Source: Phoronis australis (lineage: Eukaryota > Phoronida > Phoronidae). From it: a stretch of 64,000 nt of DNA. This document shows, one piece after another, positions 1-12,700 of the stretch; positions within the stretch are counted from its first letter, which is position 1; each line of letters starts with the position of its first letter. Position numbers and translations under genes: made by a program. The notes below the pieces were generated by a model. The model saw only the letters and a program-made list of their open reading frames with translations. It searched no databases and was not told where the DNA came from. Where the stretch lies: contig NMRA01000384.1 of the NCBI GenBank assembly GCA_002633005.1, positions 298,064 to 362,063 on the forward strand, in the 5' to 3' direction.

Positions 1-2142
1 TCCTATAGAATCCTGTTGAACTTCATTCAGAATCTTATAAAAATTCCTACAGAATCCTATTGAGCTTCTAATAGAGTTCTAGTGAAATTCCAATAGGATC
101 CTATTGAACCTTACTATAGCATCTTATTGAATTTCTATAGGAATCTATTGAACTTCCTATAGATTTCTATTGAACTTCCGATAGTATCCTATTGAACCTT
201 AATATCGAATCCTATTGAACGTTCTATAGGATTCTATTGAACTTCCTATAGAATCATATTGAACGTCCTTTAGTATCTTATTGAACTTCTTGAAAGAATT
301 CTATTGAACTCCACATAGAATCCTATTGAACTTCCATTAGTATCACATTGAACTTCACGAAGAATTCTACTGAAATTCTTTTAGAACCCTATTGAACTTC
401 CTATAGGATCCTGTTGAACTTCATTCAGAATCCTATGGAATCCTATTGACCTTCTAATAGAATTCTATTGAACTTCCAATAGGGTCCTATTAAACATTAC
501 TACAGGATCTTATTGAATTTCTATTGGAATCCATTGAAATTCCTATAGAATCATATTGAACTTCCTATAGAATTCTATTAAACTTCCAATAGGTTCCCAT
601 TGAACCTTACTATAGGATCCTATTGAACCTTCTAAAGGATTCTATTGTACTTCCTAGAGGATGCTGTTGAACTTCATTCAGAATGCTATAGAATCCTATT
701 GAGCTTCTATTAGAATTCTATTAAACTTCCAATAGGATCCTATTGAACCTTACTATAGGATCTTATTGAATTTCTATAGGAATATATTGAAATTCCTATA
801 GAATGATATTGAACTTCCTATTGAATTATATTGAGCTTACGATAGGATCCTATTGAACCTCACTATAGGATCCTATTGAACGTTCTAAAGGATTCTATTG
901 AACTTCCTATAGAATCATATCGAACGTCCTTAAGGATCCTATTGAACTTCGTGAAAGAATTTTATTGAAATTCCTTTAGATTACTATTAAACTTTCTATA
1001 GGATCCTATAAAATTTCCTATAGAATCCGATTGAGCTTCTAATAGAATTCTATTGAACTTCCAGTAGGATCCTATTGCGCCTCACAATAGGATCTTATTG
1101 AATTTTTATAGGAATCTATTGAACTTCCTATTGAATTCTATTGAACTTCAGATAGTATCCTATTGAACCTTACTATAGGATCCTACTGAACGTTCTATAT
1201 GATTTTGTAGAATCATATTGAATGTCATTTAGGATCTTATTGAACATCATGAAAGAATTCTATTGAAATTCCTTTAGATTCCTATTGAATTTCCTATAAG
1301 ATACTATTGAACTTCATTCAGAATCCTATAAAATTTCCTATAGAATCCTATTGAACTTCTATTAGAATTCTGTTCAACTTCCAATAGGATCCTATTGAAC
1401 CTTACTATAGGATCTTATTGATTTTCTATAGGATTCTTTTGAACAGAATTCTATTGAACCTCCAATAGGATCCAAATGAGCCTTACTATATGATCTTGTT
1501 GAATTCCTATAGGATTCTATTGAATTTGATATAGGATATTATTGAACTCATTATAGAATCCCATTGAACTTCATATAGAATCTTACTGAACTTCCTTTAG
1601 GATCCTTTTAAACTTCATGAAGAATTCAATTGAAATTTCAATAGAATCCTATTGAACTTCCTATAGGACCCTGTTGAACTTCCTGAAGAATGGTATTAAA
1701 ATTCCTTCAGAGTCCTATTGAACTTCCTATAGAATCCTGTTGAACTTCCCACACTATCATATTGAGCTTCTTATGTAATCCTATTGAACTTCCTGGTAGA
1801 ATCCTATTGAACGTCCTATAGGATCCTATTGAACTTCATAAAGAATTATATTGAACTTTCTTTCGAGTCCTATCAAACTTCCTATATAATCTGATTGAAC
1901 ATCCTATTAAATCCTATTGAACTTCATATAGACTCCTGTAATTGAACTTCCTATAAGAACCTAGTGAACTTCCAAGAGAACCCTATTGAACCTCCAATCC
2001 TATTGAACTTCTTATAGGGTCCTGTTGAACGTCTTATAGAATCCTATTGAACTTCCAAACCTATTAGCTTCCTATAGAATCCTAATGAACTCCATGCAAA
2101 ATCCTATTGAACTTCCTATAGAATCCCACTGAACTTCCTTTA
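1..2142. repeat. 22-bp satellite array, copy 1 (cut by window start)
   Basis: The stretch is a continuous head-to-tail array of degenerate units of about 22 bp. A typical unit reads TCCTATTGAACTTC followed by CTATAGAA, and the CTATAG core is self-complementary. Variants such as GTTGAACTTCATTCAG recur near 23, 411, 669 and 1303, so the monomers are arranged in longer higher-order blocks of a few hundred bases. No coding potential is visible. The same order of variants recurs in the array at 4760-6992, so the two arrays arose by duplication of a whole block and not by independent growth. Confidence 0.95.
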
Positions 2143-2385
2143 GATGAAATTTTCTTAAAACAAAACTTCAACCGGGTAAACTATATAGATTCCCCTATAA
2201 CTGTTTCATAGTATATGCGAAGGCTAGCTATGCATACCTCCGTCCGCATTTTCTTGATTTTCAGTGAGTCTGTAGTGCGCCGTGTGCCAGTTGTTGACCT
2301 CTTACCCGTTACTCAAATGTTGATTTTCACCATTATTAATTTGTTCTGGTGAAGCTTCGGTGTTTCAGTGTCCATTTGTTGACCA

Positions 2386-2598
2386 ATAGCGGATGATGAG
2401 GCATTTTCAGAAGGGACTTTAGACATCCAAAAAAATATCTTCTCAGTCATCCGCCTTCGTGACACCGGCGAAGTGACGGGGTGTACGCCTGACCGATTGA
2501 TTCACAACGTACACATCTGTCTCAGCCAACTGCACGAATTCCATAGTTTCAATTTCATTTCATTTATTGAATCAACTTATGGCGCAGTAGCTGTATGA
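2386..2598 (+). pseudogene. Copy-1 relative of the short reading frame at 7236, start codon lost
   Basis: The equivalent of the 70-codon frame at 7236-7448 is open here as well, but the initiating ATG is ATA (2386-2388). The other differences are a few substitutions and no frameshifts. No protein family is recognised. It could be a degraded first exon of an unknown gene, or simply non-coding DNA that happens to stay open. Only the loss of the ATG relative to copy 2 is certain. Confidence 0.25.
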
Positions 2599-2767
2599 AT
2601 CATACAGATCACATTAAGTTGTAACTACTGGTTGTGACGCAGACAACGAGCTGTAGCTCACTCAGTTGACCTGGATTGTAGTTTCAGTTTCAGTTTTTGG
2701 TATAACATACGAAAGGCAACTGTTATAAGTTATTCGCCGAATTTGTTAAAACATTTATTCCTGGTGC

Positions 2768-2823
2768 TTAGGTACATCTGTCACAGATGTACCTAAACAC
2801 AAAGTTACGGTAACTTTGTGTTT
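2768..2823. repeat. Two abutting perfect hairpins
   Basis: Positions 2768-2796 form a perfect inverted repeat (TTAGGTACATCTGT, one base, then its complement). Positions 2795-2823 form a second one (AAACACAAAGTTAC, one base, then its complement). The duplicated copy at 7618-7645 has only the outer half of each hairpin, joined directly. Confidence 0.9.
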
Positions 2824-3165
2824 AAACCATAAATTTTACCTGATCTGGCATATTCTGAACTTTTGTAGTGTTCGATCGTTTTTAACAAAATGAATGCCGG
2901 TCGATCGGAAGAAGGCAGTCAATATATTGCATTGTAGTGCTCGTCTTAAACCAAAATGAATGCGTCGTTCGGAAGCCGGCAGTGGAAATACATTGCATTG
3001 TATTGAACTCTAGATTCCAAACAAGGGCAACCCGCGGCCGTGAATGCCAGTTTACTTATATAGGTCATGGGCGGCGAAGTCATTGATCAAGCGAACTGTG
3101 TTGCGGTCTAACACAATGTGAACACCAATGAAGAGATGAGGACTAAATTCAAATAAAAAGCANAA

Positions 3166-4759
3166 GCCAATTTATTTCAACAGATGCTTGAGAAATGAAG
3201 CTAATGTCCAATGAAAACACCACAATTAGGAGGCAATTTTCCGAACTCCAAAGAGACGAGTGTGCCTAAACGCTCCAAACATTCGCTTGCCCCCAGTGCG
3301 ACCGGAAGGTGAACGTCCACCGTCTCACCCAGCGACTTATTAGTCGCATTGGCAACTGAGCGAGTGGTCAAGTATATTCATATACAAAAAGTTGCACAGG
3401 TTTCTCTTCCTGAACATCAATTGCAATCTTCGCCTCTTGTAACCTTGAACATACGCACTCCACAATCCTGCCTACACCTTGCGCCTTGCCACTGTTTCTG
3501 CGTCGTGTCTACTCGGACGTTTAACACCGCTTCTCGTGCTCCGTGTCAGTTTAAGTCCAAACGGAAATTACAGACTACAAGACAATATCGCGCAGTAAAT
3601 GTACAATACAATTTGATTAGACAGAAGGGGTCGGTAGACTACGTTTACATGTACGTACATTTTCATCGTTTTCTTCTATTGGAAAGTCAATGCTCCAATT
3701 GTGGCCAAGGAATTTTGTCAACTCCGCAAGGTCACCCGTCTTGAGAGCACATTTCAACTGAAACAAAGTAAAGTGAGCGGAACCAAGATGTTAAATGGTA
3801 CAACGTTATTTCATAACCGAAGTGATCTCTGTCAAACTTTTTGTTTTTGCTGTAAAGCGAGGTTATTACCACTGTTCGAAGTGCTGGATAAAGTTCATTA
3901 ACTGAGGACCTCGCTAAATCCAGACAAAAATCACGTCTTTTAGTTTAAAATGCGCGCCAATATCTACCGTAATCTCTCTGCAAAGTCTTGCTTTTAGCGA
4001 GGTCTTCAGTAGCGATACTGGACTCAGTCCTGGTTTAACTAATAGGGATGGAAAGTGATTACGTCACGCCCCTATCATCTACTCCATATTGGAGACCAAC
4101 AATATAGTTGTATCAACACATTTGTTTCAAACCGGTAAAATTCGACAAAAATTGCATGGCGCATAAGATGACACGCCGTGGCAAGTCACATTTTACAGCC
4201 TGAACTCAGGCAAGAACGCTCTGACACTTGACAGTTGTCCCAAGGTGTCTGGAATCACATTTAATTTCATTAAAGGAACAATTTGAGACCAGTTTCATAA
4301 CAATCAAATGTAGGTTTTTGACGTGGAAAGTGCCGGGTTTAGTTTTGTCGCTTAAGCACATAGACCAACGTCGGTTGGGCTGCTGAAAACTGGATTAGTT
4401 TGGTTGTTTCATGATGTCAAGGGCATAGCAACATGTTGTGTAATAATGCAACGCTGGTATTCAGCGCATAAGTTTTATACGACTGAGCCGTGAAATTTTG
4501 AGAAAATGAACCATAATCCCCAACCGGTACGACCCACGCTTATAACGATATTAGCTACAAAAATAAACGTGGCTTGCCCCCCCCCCATTCATTGATATTT
4601 TGTAGCTGCAATGCAACTAACGTTAAGGCGGCGCACCCAATAGGTTTTGTTTCGTGGTTCAATTTGCCTAACCCAATTCAATAAAAAAAATTTTTTCGCC
4701 TACTGGGTCGACTGGGACTTGGACGCGTCGTAAGTTTTGTGTTTACCCTTACGAAAATA
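3166..4759. other. Single-copy spacer between the two satellite blocks
   Basis: No gene can be supported here. A short frame near 3285-3355 on the plus strand encodes a CPQC-type pair of cysteines followed by His and SRIG, which faintly recalls the zinc-knuckle tails of LINE reverse transcriptases. It is too short to call. A run of nine C lies near 4577. The rest is unremarkable AT-rich sequence. Confidence 0.6.
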
Positions 4760-6992
4760 ATCTATAGGATATTATAGAATCCAATAAGATTTCCTATATA
4801 AATATTGATTTCTGATAGGATTTCCTATAGGACCAAGACTACCTAAGGAATTCAAATCTATTGATTTTCCTATAAGATCTCATTGAGCTTGATGTAGAAT
4901 TATATTAAACTTCCTTGCTATTGAACTTTCTATAGAATCCTTTGGAGTTTCCTATAAGATCCTATTGAACTTCCAACAGAATTCTATTGAACTTCTTATA
5001 GAATCCAACTGATATTCTCATACAATACTATTGAACTTCCTATAGTATCCTATTGAACCTTACTATAGGATCCTATTGAACCTTACTATAGGATCCTATT
5101 GAACGTTATATAGGATTCTATTGAACTTCCTATAGAATCAAATTGAACTCCATATAGAATCCTATTGAATTTCCTTTCCTATTGAACTTCATGAAGAATT
5201 CTACTGAAATTCTTTTAGAACCTTATTGAACTTCCTATAGGATCCTGTTGAACTTCATTCAGGATCCTATGGAATCCTATTGACCTTCTAATAGAATTCT
5301 ATTCAACTTCCAATAGGGTCCTATTGAACCTTACTACAGGATCTTATTGAATTTCTATTGGAATCCATTGAAATTCCTATAGAATCATATTGAACTTCCT
5401 ATAGAATTCTATTAAACTTCCAATAGGTTCCCATTGAAACTTACTATAGGATCCTATTGAACCTTCTAAAGGATTCTATTGTACTTCCTATAGGATGCTG
5501 TTGAACTTCATTCAGAATGCTATAGAATCCTATTGAGCTTCTATTAGAATTCTATTAAACTTGCAATAGGATCCTATTGAACCTTACTATAGGATCTTAT
5601 TGAATTTCTATAGGAATACATTGAAATTCCTATAGAATGATATTGAACTTCCTATTGAATTCTATTGAGCTTACGATAGGATCCTATTGAACCTCACTAT
5701 AGGATCCTATTGAACGTTCTAAAGGATTCTATTGAACTTCCTATAGAATCATATCGAACGTCCTTAAGGATCATATTGAACTTCGTGAAACAATTTTATT
5801 GAAATTCCTTTAGATTACTATTAAACTTTCTATAGGATCCTATTGAACTTCATTCAGAATCCTATAAAATTTCCTATAGAATCCGATTGAGCTTCTAATA
5901 GAATTCTATTGAACTTCCAGTAGGATCCTATTGCGCCTCACAATAGGATCTTATTGAATTTTTATAGGAATCTATTGAACTTCCTATAGAATTCTATTGA
6001 ACTTCCGATAGTATCCTATTGAACCTTACTATAGGATCCTATTGAACGTTCTATATGAATCTGTAGAATCGTATTGAATGTCATTTAGGATCTTATTGAA
6101 CTTCATGAAAGAATTCTATTGAAATTCCTTTAGATTCCTATTGAATTTCCTATAGGATACTATTGAACTTCATTCAGAATCCTATAAAATTTCCTATAGA
6201 ATCCTATTGAACTTCTATTAGAATTCTGTTCAACTTCCAATAGGATCCTATTGAACCTTACTATAGGATCTTATTGATTTTCTATTGGATTCTTTTGAAC
6301 AGAATTCTATTGAACCTCCAATAGGATCCAAATGAGCCTTACTATATGATCTTGTTGAATTCCTATAGGATTCTATTGAATTTGATGTAGGTTATTATTG
6401 AACTCATTATAGAATCCCATTGAACTTCATAGAATCTTACTGAACTTCCTTTAGGATCCTTTTAAACTTCATGAAGAATTCAATTGAAATTTCAATAGAA
6501 TCCTATTGAACTTCGTATAGGACCCTATTGAACTTCCTGAAGAATGGTATTAAAATTCCTTCAGAGTCCTATTGAACTTCCTGTAGAATCCTGTTGAACT
6601 TCCCACACTATCATATTGAGCTTCTTATGTAATCCTATTGAACTTCCTAGTAGAATCCTATTGAACGTCCTATAGGATCCTATTGAACTTCATAAAGAAT
6701 TCTATTGAACTTTCTTTCGAGTCCTAACAAACTTCCTATATAATCTTATTGAACTTCCTATTAAATCCTATTGAACTTCATATAGACTCCTGTAATTGAA
6801 CTTCCTATAAGAACCTAGTGAACTTCCAAGAGAACCCTTATAGGGTCCTGTTGAACGTCTTATAGAATCCTATTGAACTTCCAAACCTATTAGCTTCCTA
6901 TAGAATCCTAATGAACTCCATGCAAAATCCTATTGAACTTTCTGCTGAGAATCCTATTGAACTTCCTATAGAATCCTACTGAACTTCCTGTA
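4760..6992. repeat. 22-bp satellite array, copy 2
   Basis: This second array has the same units of about 22 bp as positions 1-2142. From about 5190 onward the order of unit variants follows copy 1 from about 350, with small indels. The left boundary near 4760 is ragged, starting with degenerate CTATAGG-type units. The array runs directly into the conserved flank at 6993. Confidence 0.95.
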
Positions 6993-7982
6993 GATGAAAT
7001 TTTCTTAAAACAAAACTTCAACCGGGTAAACTATATAGATTCCCCTATAACAGTTTCATAGTATATGCGAAGGCTAGCTATGCATACCTCCGTCCGCATT
7101 TTCTTGATTTTCAGTGAGTCTCTAGTGCGCCGTGTGCCAGTTGTTGACCTCTTACCCGTTACTCAAATGTTGATTTTCACCATTATTAATTTGTTCTGGT
7201 GAAGCGTCGGTGTTTCAGTGTCCATTTGTTGACCAATGGCGGATGATGACGCATTTTCAGAAGGGACTTTAGACATCCAAAAAAATATCTTCTCAGTCAT
7301 CCGCCTTCGTGACACCGGCGAAGTGACGGGGTGTACGCCTGACCGATTGATTCACAACGTACAAATCTGTCTCAGCCAACTGCACGAATTCCATAGTTTC
7401 AATTTCATTTCATTTATTGAATCAACTTATGGTGCAGTAGCTGTGTGAATCATACAGATCACATTAAGTTGTAACTACTGGTTGTGACGCAGACAATGAG
7501 CTGTAGCTCACTCAGTTGACCTGGATTGTAGTTTCAGTTTCAGTTTTTGATATAACATACGAAAGGCAACTGTTATAAGTTATTCGCCGAATTTGTTAAA
7601 ACATTTATTCCTGGTGCTTAGGTACATCTATAACTTTGTGTTTAAACCATAAATTTTACCTGATCTGGCATATTCTGAACTTTTGTAGTATTCGATCGTC
7701 TTTAACAAAATGAATGCCGGTCGATCGGAAGAAGGCAGTCAATACATTGCATTGTAGTGCTCGTCTTAAACAAAAATGAAAGCGTCGTTCGGAAGCCGGC
7801 AGTGGAAATATATTGCATTGTATTGAACTCTAGATTCCAAACAAGGGCAACCCGTGGCCGTGAATGCCAGTTTACTTATATAGGTCATGGGCGGCGAAGT
7901 CATTGATCAAGCGAACTGTGTTGCAGGCTAACACAATGTGAAAACCATTAGAAAGATGAGGACTAAATTTACGTAAAAAGCA
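6993..7982. repeat. Conserved flank of satellite array, copy 2
   Basis: Direct repeat of 2143-3165. It is about 30 bp shorter than copy 1 because of the hairpin difference at 7618-7645. Similarity to copy 1 ends just after the GATGAGGACTAAATT motif near 7956; downstream sequence is unrelated to 3166-4759. Confidence 0.93.
7236..7448 (+). CDS. Short reading frame in duplicated flank, unknown
   Basis: A 70-codon frame opens with ATG (MADDDAFSEGTLDIQ...) and ends with TGA. Its first 40 residues are polar and read like an ordinary protein N-terminus; the end is rich in Phe, Ser and His. A weak GT donor (AACGTACAAA) sits about two thirds along, so it could be a first exon that splices onward. No family, signal peptide or membrane segment is recognised. 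The near-identical copy at 2386 lost its start. It may be a genuine small exon or a chance frame; evidence is weak. Confidence 0.22.
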   Translation: MADDDAFSEGTLDIQKNIFSVIRLRDTGEVTGCTPDRLIHNVQICLSQLHEFHSFNFISFIESTYGAVAV

Positions 7983-8685
7983 ACGTCCGAGCGTTAAGTC
8001 ACTGGTCACTGGTCAAAATCTTTGGTATTTGTAGGTTTACAAAACGCAAATTAAGGCGTTTTTTTTTAACTCCAACATGTGAAGTACTTGCACGCTCATC
8101 GACGTCTCATGGGAGGGGTGGTGACGATACATTATATTATTATATGCAAAGGTTCAGAAGTTCGAAAATATCCGTATTACCATGATTTCAAATGTACACA
8201 AATCCAAAAAAGAAGAGTGACTGTTTGTTAGTCAAAATGTAAGCCTGCCTTGCGTGAAATTATTTCACTGTTATCACTGGGTTTGTTGGTGGTGTGCGCT
8301 CCGTTGGAAGAGATTGCACCCTGACGTCGTTATACATCCGCGCCTGTGATCCGAACAGTAATTCAGCTCTGATTGTCATTTCAAATAATTCCAAATCAGG
8401 CATTTTAAATTCACCTTCGTCTCCTATCCCAGGGTGTAGACATGTACACAAAAGCAATTACAGAATAAAATTCAAAACGAACACTTAGGTTTCTTGTCAA
8501 CCAATTAGGCGTATTATTAGAAGCTGTCTGGTTTCTTCCGCTTTTGCTAAACACTTGCAAATTTCTAGCAGTATTCAATTTAATAAACATTTTAAGCCTT
8601 GTCCATTTTACGACAATTGAGAGTTAATTTTGTCATATGTAAGCTCAAAGCGGACAAACTAACAAAAATTAATTTCAGTATTAAA
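7983..8685. other. No gene supported
   Basis: The only open stretch is on the minus strand at 8260-8457: 65 codons ending in TAA, preceded by a possible AG acceptor near 8427. The peptide after that acceptor is hydrophilic and resembles no known family. It could be a terminal exon of an unseen minus-strand gene, but no upstream exon with compatible features was found. Confidence 0.5.
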
Positions 8686-9350
8686 TCAGATCAGGAACAA
8701 AATGTCGGGTATGACGTGTAACACTTTCTCATCTACATTCCACGAACCTGAAATGAAATTGTGCACATCTAAACAATGCCACAACTAGACCGACGTTATC
8801 CGGGACTCTGAAAAAATTGCCAAATTTGGCAAACTTCGGAACATCATAACTCAAAACTGGCTGATTGGATTCCTGTGAAGCTTTCGGGTGTCTTGCTCAA
8901 TGCAGTGTTCCCCAAAAAGTGTTGGGAATTGTTTTCAACGTATTCCACTTTTGCAAGAGGGCTATCCGAATTAGGACTTGTAAGATAAACTAAAGCGTTG
9001 CATAAAATGAAAACAATAAAAACAAAATGATAATTTGGATAAATGTAACAGCGTTTTGAGATTTCAGCTCAAAACATCTATATCAAATGGAATTTGGTCG
9101 TGTTATTAATACCATTGTTTTCTATGAATTTGCCTTTTCTTTATAAATTTTACTAAAACGACGTGACCACGTGACGCAATTAGTGGCTGATTGGTATAAA
9201 GTCAAACAGCAAATTCTAAAAAGTTTCTACTTTCAGAAAATACTTACATTTACAGAATAAAAATATGATTTTGTAGATGTTATGTAATATCCATAGACTC
9301 TAGTCGATAGAACGTCCTACATGGCCTTAATTAGGTATTTTGCCATGGAT
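8686..9350 (+). repeat. Dispersed repeat family R1, copy 1
   Basis: This segment shares an ordered series of motifs with segments near 36.4-37.2, 38.6-39.4, 44.5-45.0 and 55.1-55.3 kb. The motifs are GGCTGATTGGAT-like, TGTTCCCCAAAA-like, TTCCACTTTTGCA-like, GTTGCATAAAA, AAATTTTACTAAA, an ACGTGAC stretch and a GTCGATAGAACGTCCTACA-like end. No reading frame spans it. The family is old and strongly diverged, with no clear terminal repeats. Confidence 0.7.
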
Positions 9351-9484
9351 TCAAGCGGCATTCGAAGGTATGATTTATTTTGGATCCCAGCTCGAGAGTG
9401 GGCAGTCGGGCGCAGCGTGACAATGCCAATCATCACTTCGAGAGGACATTTCTGAGTAGGCCAAGTTACGCCCAGTTATTTGTC

Positions 9485-9715
9485 GTATCTTGACGTCAGT
9501 GGTTACGTAGTTGTCACCGTTCCCTGGGGTTCGGATTCGTTGTTGTTATTGTTCACTGGCAGTTTACAGTTGTCGGTGTTGGCAACCGTGCAATGAATCA
9601 TACCATATTCATACAATATACTATGTTGCCTTAGATTAAACACCACTGTGAACTCAATAAAACATGGGTTTCTGTGACGTCAAGAACACCTGTCACGTGT
9701 ATCGTGACGTCACAT
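9485..9715. promoter_or_regulatory. Cluster of perfect CRE sites and an E-box
   Basis: Three perfect TGACGTCA palindromes occur at 9491-9498, 9675-9682 and 9705-9712, with a CACGTG E-box at 9694-9699 between the last two. TGACGTCA is the known binding site of CREB/ATF bZIP factors and CACGTG of bHLH factors. No adjacent gene start is recognised; the nearest gene, CNTRL, ends about 6 kb away. A regulatory role is inferred from motif density alone. Confidence 0.4.
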
Positions 9716-12700
9716 GCATTCAGATTGCAAACCATGACAACTATATGGGGGCGTAACTTTTTGGGGATGATGTGAGTGTGACCTCTCCAGTGTCCGTGGA
9801 CTTACTTAGACTGACGAAGACTTTTTTGGAAGAATAGGTTGGACGGTAGGCCTAAATTCAAATGAGTGTTCCAAATTTGAGAATTTTGAAAAATGGTTTG
9901 CTGAGCGAACCATAGCCTTTTGTGGTAAAATTTCACTGTTCTTTTATTAACTGCGGGCTTTCCAAGTATTATTCAGTTTTGATGTCAGTTTGACAAAAGA
10001 GACGAAACAACACCCATATAACCATCTTCATGTTCAAAGGACACGTGCGCTTATAGGCTAGTCGCAAAACACTTAAGCATTTATTCGTATATGTAGGTAC
10101 CGTTGTATGCGCTATTATTGCCTCACATCATTAATAATTGGTATCCTGCTGTTTAAAACGTTTAAACTGGCCGGTTAATTGGTATAACGACGGTGTACGC
10201 ATGTCTTCCTTCGCTATTTCATTATCGGGGTGGGGCCAACGATTTGCTTGTCCACGGCACTGGCACAATTCTCTTTGTTAGTCATTGTGTGTTTACGCCC
10301 CAAGCTTTGGACAGATTTGAGAGTTCGTATCTTGGCTTCGTAAGGCCTAGCTTTTATTGGTAACTGTGTTTAATTACAACAGCTTCTCAGCTGATTTGCT
10401 ATTTAACATGACCGCCCAGGTTTGTAGTGCTTTGGGGACATTTTGCACTATTGTAAACTTTTGTATGGCCTTATAACAATTACGGTTATGCACGCATTCT
10501 GTTGGTCATAACAATAGCCTCACCTATTCACCATGTTTATGTGTAAACATCTCTTAAAGCCAGTGCTCACAATAATGCACGACACATTAATTTTCGTATG
10601 CTGAATCTACAAGAAATATATTTTTCCAAAACTGGATACGAGGTCAATGTTTGCGAAGATTCGTGAGAGGAGCCGAATTCATCCGGTCGATGCTTTAAAA
10701 TTAAGCGATGAACTGCTCAGCTGACCAGTATTCTCAAATCAAGTGACGTCGAACGCATTTACATAAGGAACAGTGTATAGAGCGTATTGGTGTACGTCGG
10801 AGGTTTAGCTCTCCAGAAAACGTGAACCACGTCAACACTCTATTTCTGTAGGTGTTACAGATACGTGATGGAAAATTAGTACTGAACACTCAAAAAAATT
10901 CAAGGAGTAATCTCGAGGCCTTCTTTGATTGCTTCATGCACAGTTGCACGGACTAAAACAACAATTTCTTTGTCAACTAATTCATTGGATACCCCCAGCT
11001 TCAGTGGCGTATTAGGTAAGTATAATTTTGACTCAAGAAGCCATTTTCTTTCTGATATATAACTTATGCAAGTAGAGGATTGAAGAACAATACTGAAATT
11101 TAGGTTTGAAGAACACTTCCAAGCGCGAGACAGCGCTTTCTTTGATTGCTTCGATTCTCGTTTCGGAGTCGAGTGCCTAAACGGCAGTGTTCGAGCTTTA
11201 GCAATTAAATGTGCTGAACCGCCAGTTACTTGAATATGAGACGTACACCCACATAGCGCCTATATGTGAAACTTTACTGGCCCTTTCCGCAAATCCACTG
11301 GCCTCGGGCAAGCGTGAATTTCGAACGTCGCTAGCTCAACGGGAGCAATCCCCGCGCTAGGTTGTAATTACGGCTTGAATTTATCGATTTCGGCCTGCGT
11401 AGAACCAGGATTTTAACATTTTTTGATAGAGTTAAGTTAACTTTGAATTTTGTCATGGGTTGAGTGGATAATCTAGGTATATAACTATGTGTGTGTGTTA
11501 TCTCTTGCTATCAACTGCTTATGTCAATTAGTATTGTGTTGTATAACATACAGTCTAGCACTAACGTGTTTGTGCGGCAGTGCTATAACCGTTGTCACAA
11601 AATTAAACGTGCTGTTTCTACCCAACTCCATAGCAACAATTCTTGCGTCACTTTTTACGCAAGACCAAGTGTTTAAGTCCAAGATCAATTAATTCCAAAT
11701 ACATCTAATTAATAAATCGGAATAATTACACAACCTAGGTCAGTCACCACCGAAATCCACATTAACGGCCACTGAAGTACGTCTTTAAACAAAAACGTAA
11801 TTTCTATGTCTGTGGGTGAGCAGCGATTGTCTTGCGTGGTCATTCTTGTAAATGAGTCTTTAGGTTCGCTCCTTACGTCAAAAAGCAACTTTTGCCACTT
11901 ACTGTTGTAAAATCGGTCTTGTCTTGTTCCTTATTCTGATTACAAATAAGTTCTAGGCTTCAGAGACCAGGTACATGAACCAGTCCCAGCTAGGGACCCC
12001 ACTAAGTTCCCTAAATCTACAGCGCCATAGTGGACTTGAGTACACACCGATTGTCCTTTCTTTGTTTTAATGTCGTTACTTAATCAACTTCTGACTTTGA
12101 TACAAATTGAGAGTGAACTCTAGGCTGAATTCTCATTATTATCGAAAATAAATGGGAATCTTTTCATACAACGCCCCTAACTTAAGGATTAAATCCCTAT
12201 TTTAAATTATTTTCAATGAACTCAGAACTGAGCTTTTAGTTATTTATAGAAAAAAGTCCTTAGTTAAAGAGAAGCCCATAGTAAAGATGGAACAATAGAA
12301 AAAGATTACATCTGTGAGTAATGAAAGACACAAATACGCAAGATTTGGGGAACTTAGTTGAGTCCTTATTAGGGACTGTTTCACGCAACCGGGCCCTGCG
12401 CCGACAGGTCTGTCAGTGCAGCACCAGGACCCGGTCTCCAATCTTTTTACTCGAAATGGAACTCGAAATTAGGTTTGGCATTTTCTACTCTACTATTGGG
12501 CGAAATCAAGACAAGCGTCTATTATTCTATGCTCGAGTACACATAACTTACGAAGATAATTTATTGCCCTTAGTTCAGTTTGTAAACCCAATATTGAAGC
12601 AATAAGTTCGAGTTTGAACTCGAAATTTCGAGTTTTTACTCGAGTTTGTAGCACGAATATAAGGGTCTTCAAGGGCACACTTGAACTAGAAACTCCTATG

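Larger units (their letters stand above)
2143..3165. repeat. Conserved flank of satellite array, copy 1
   Basis: This non-satellite segment of about 1 kb is nearly identical to 6993-7982. The offset is 4850 bp before position 2780 and 4820 bp after it, because copy 1 carries about 30 extra bases there. Similarity stops near the N at 3163. Array plus flank therefore form one duplicated block. It contains a short reading frame (2386-2598) and a paired hairpin (2768-2823), listed separately. Confidence 0.93.

Noticed and set aside
3349-3744. 131-codon plus-strand frame in the spacer between satellites
   Set aside because: It begins with a non-ATG codon, has no domain-like pattern and no homologous copy; its length is not unusual for this many frames.
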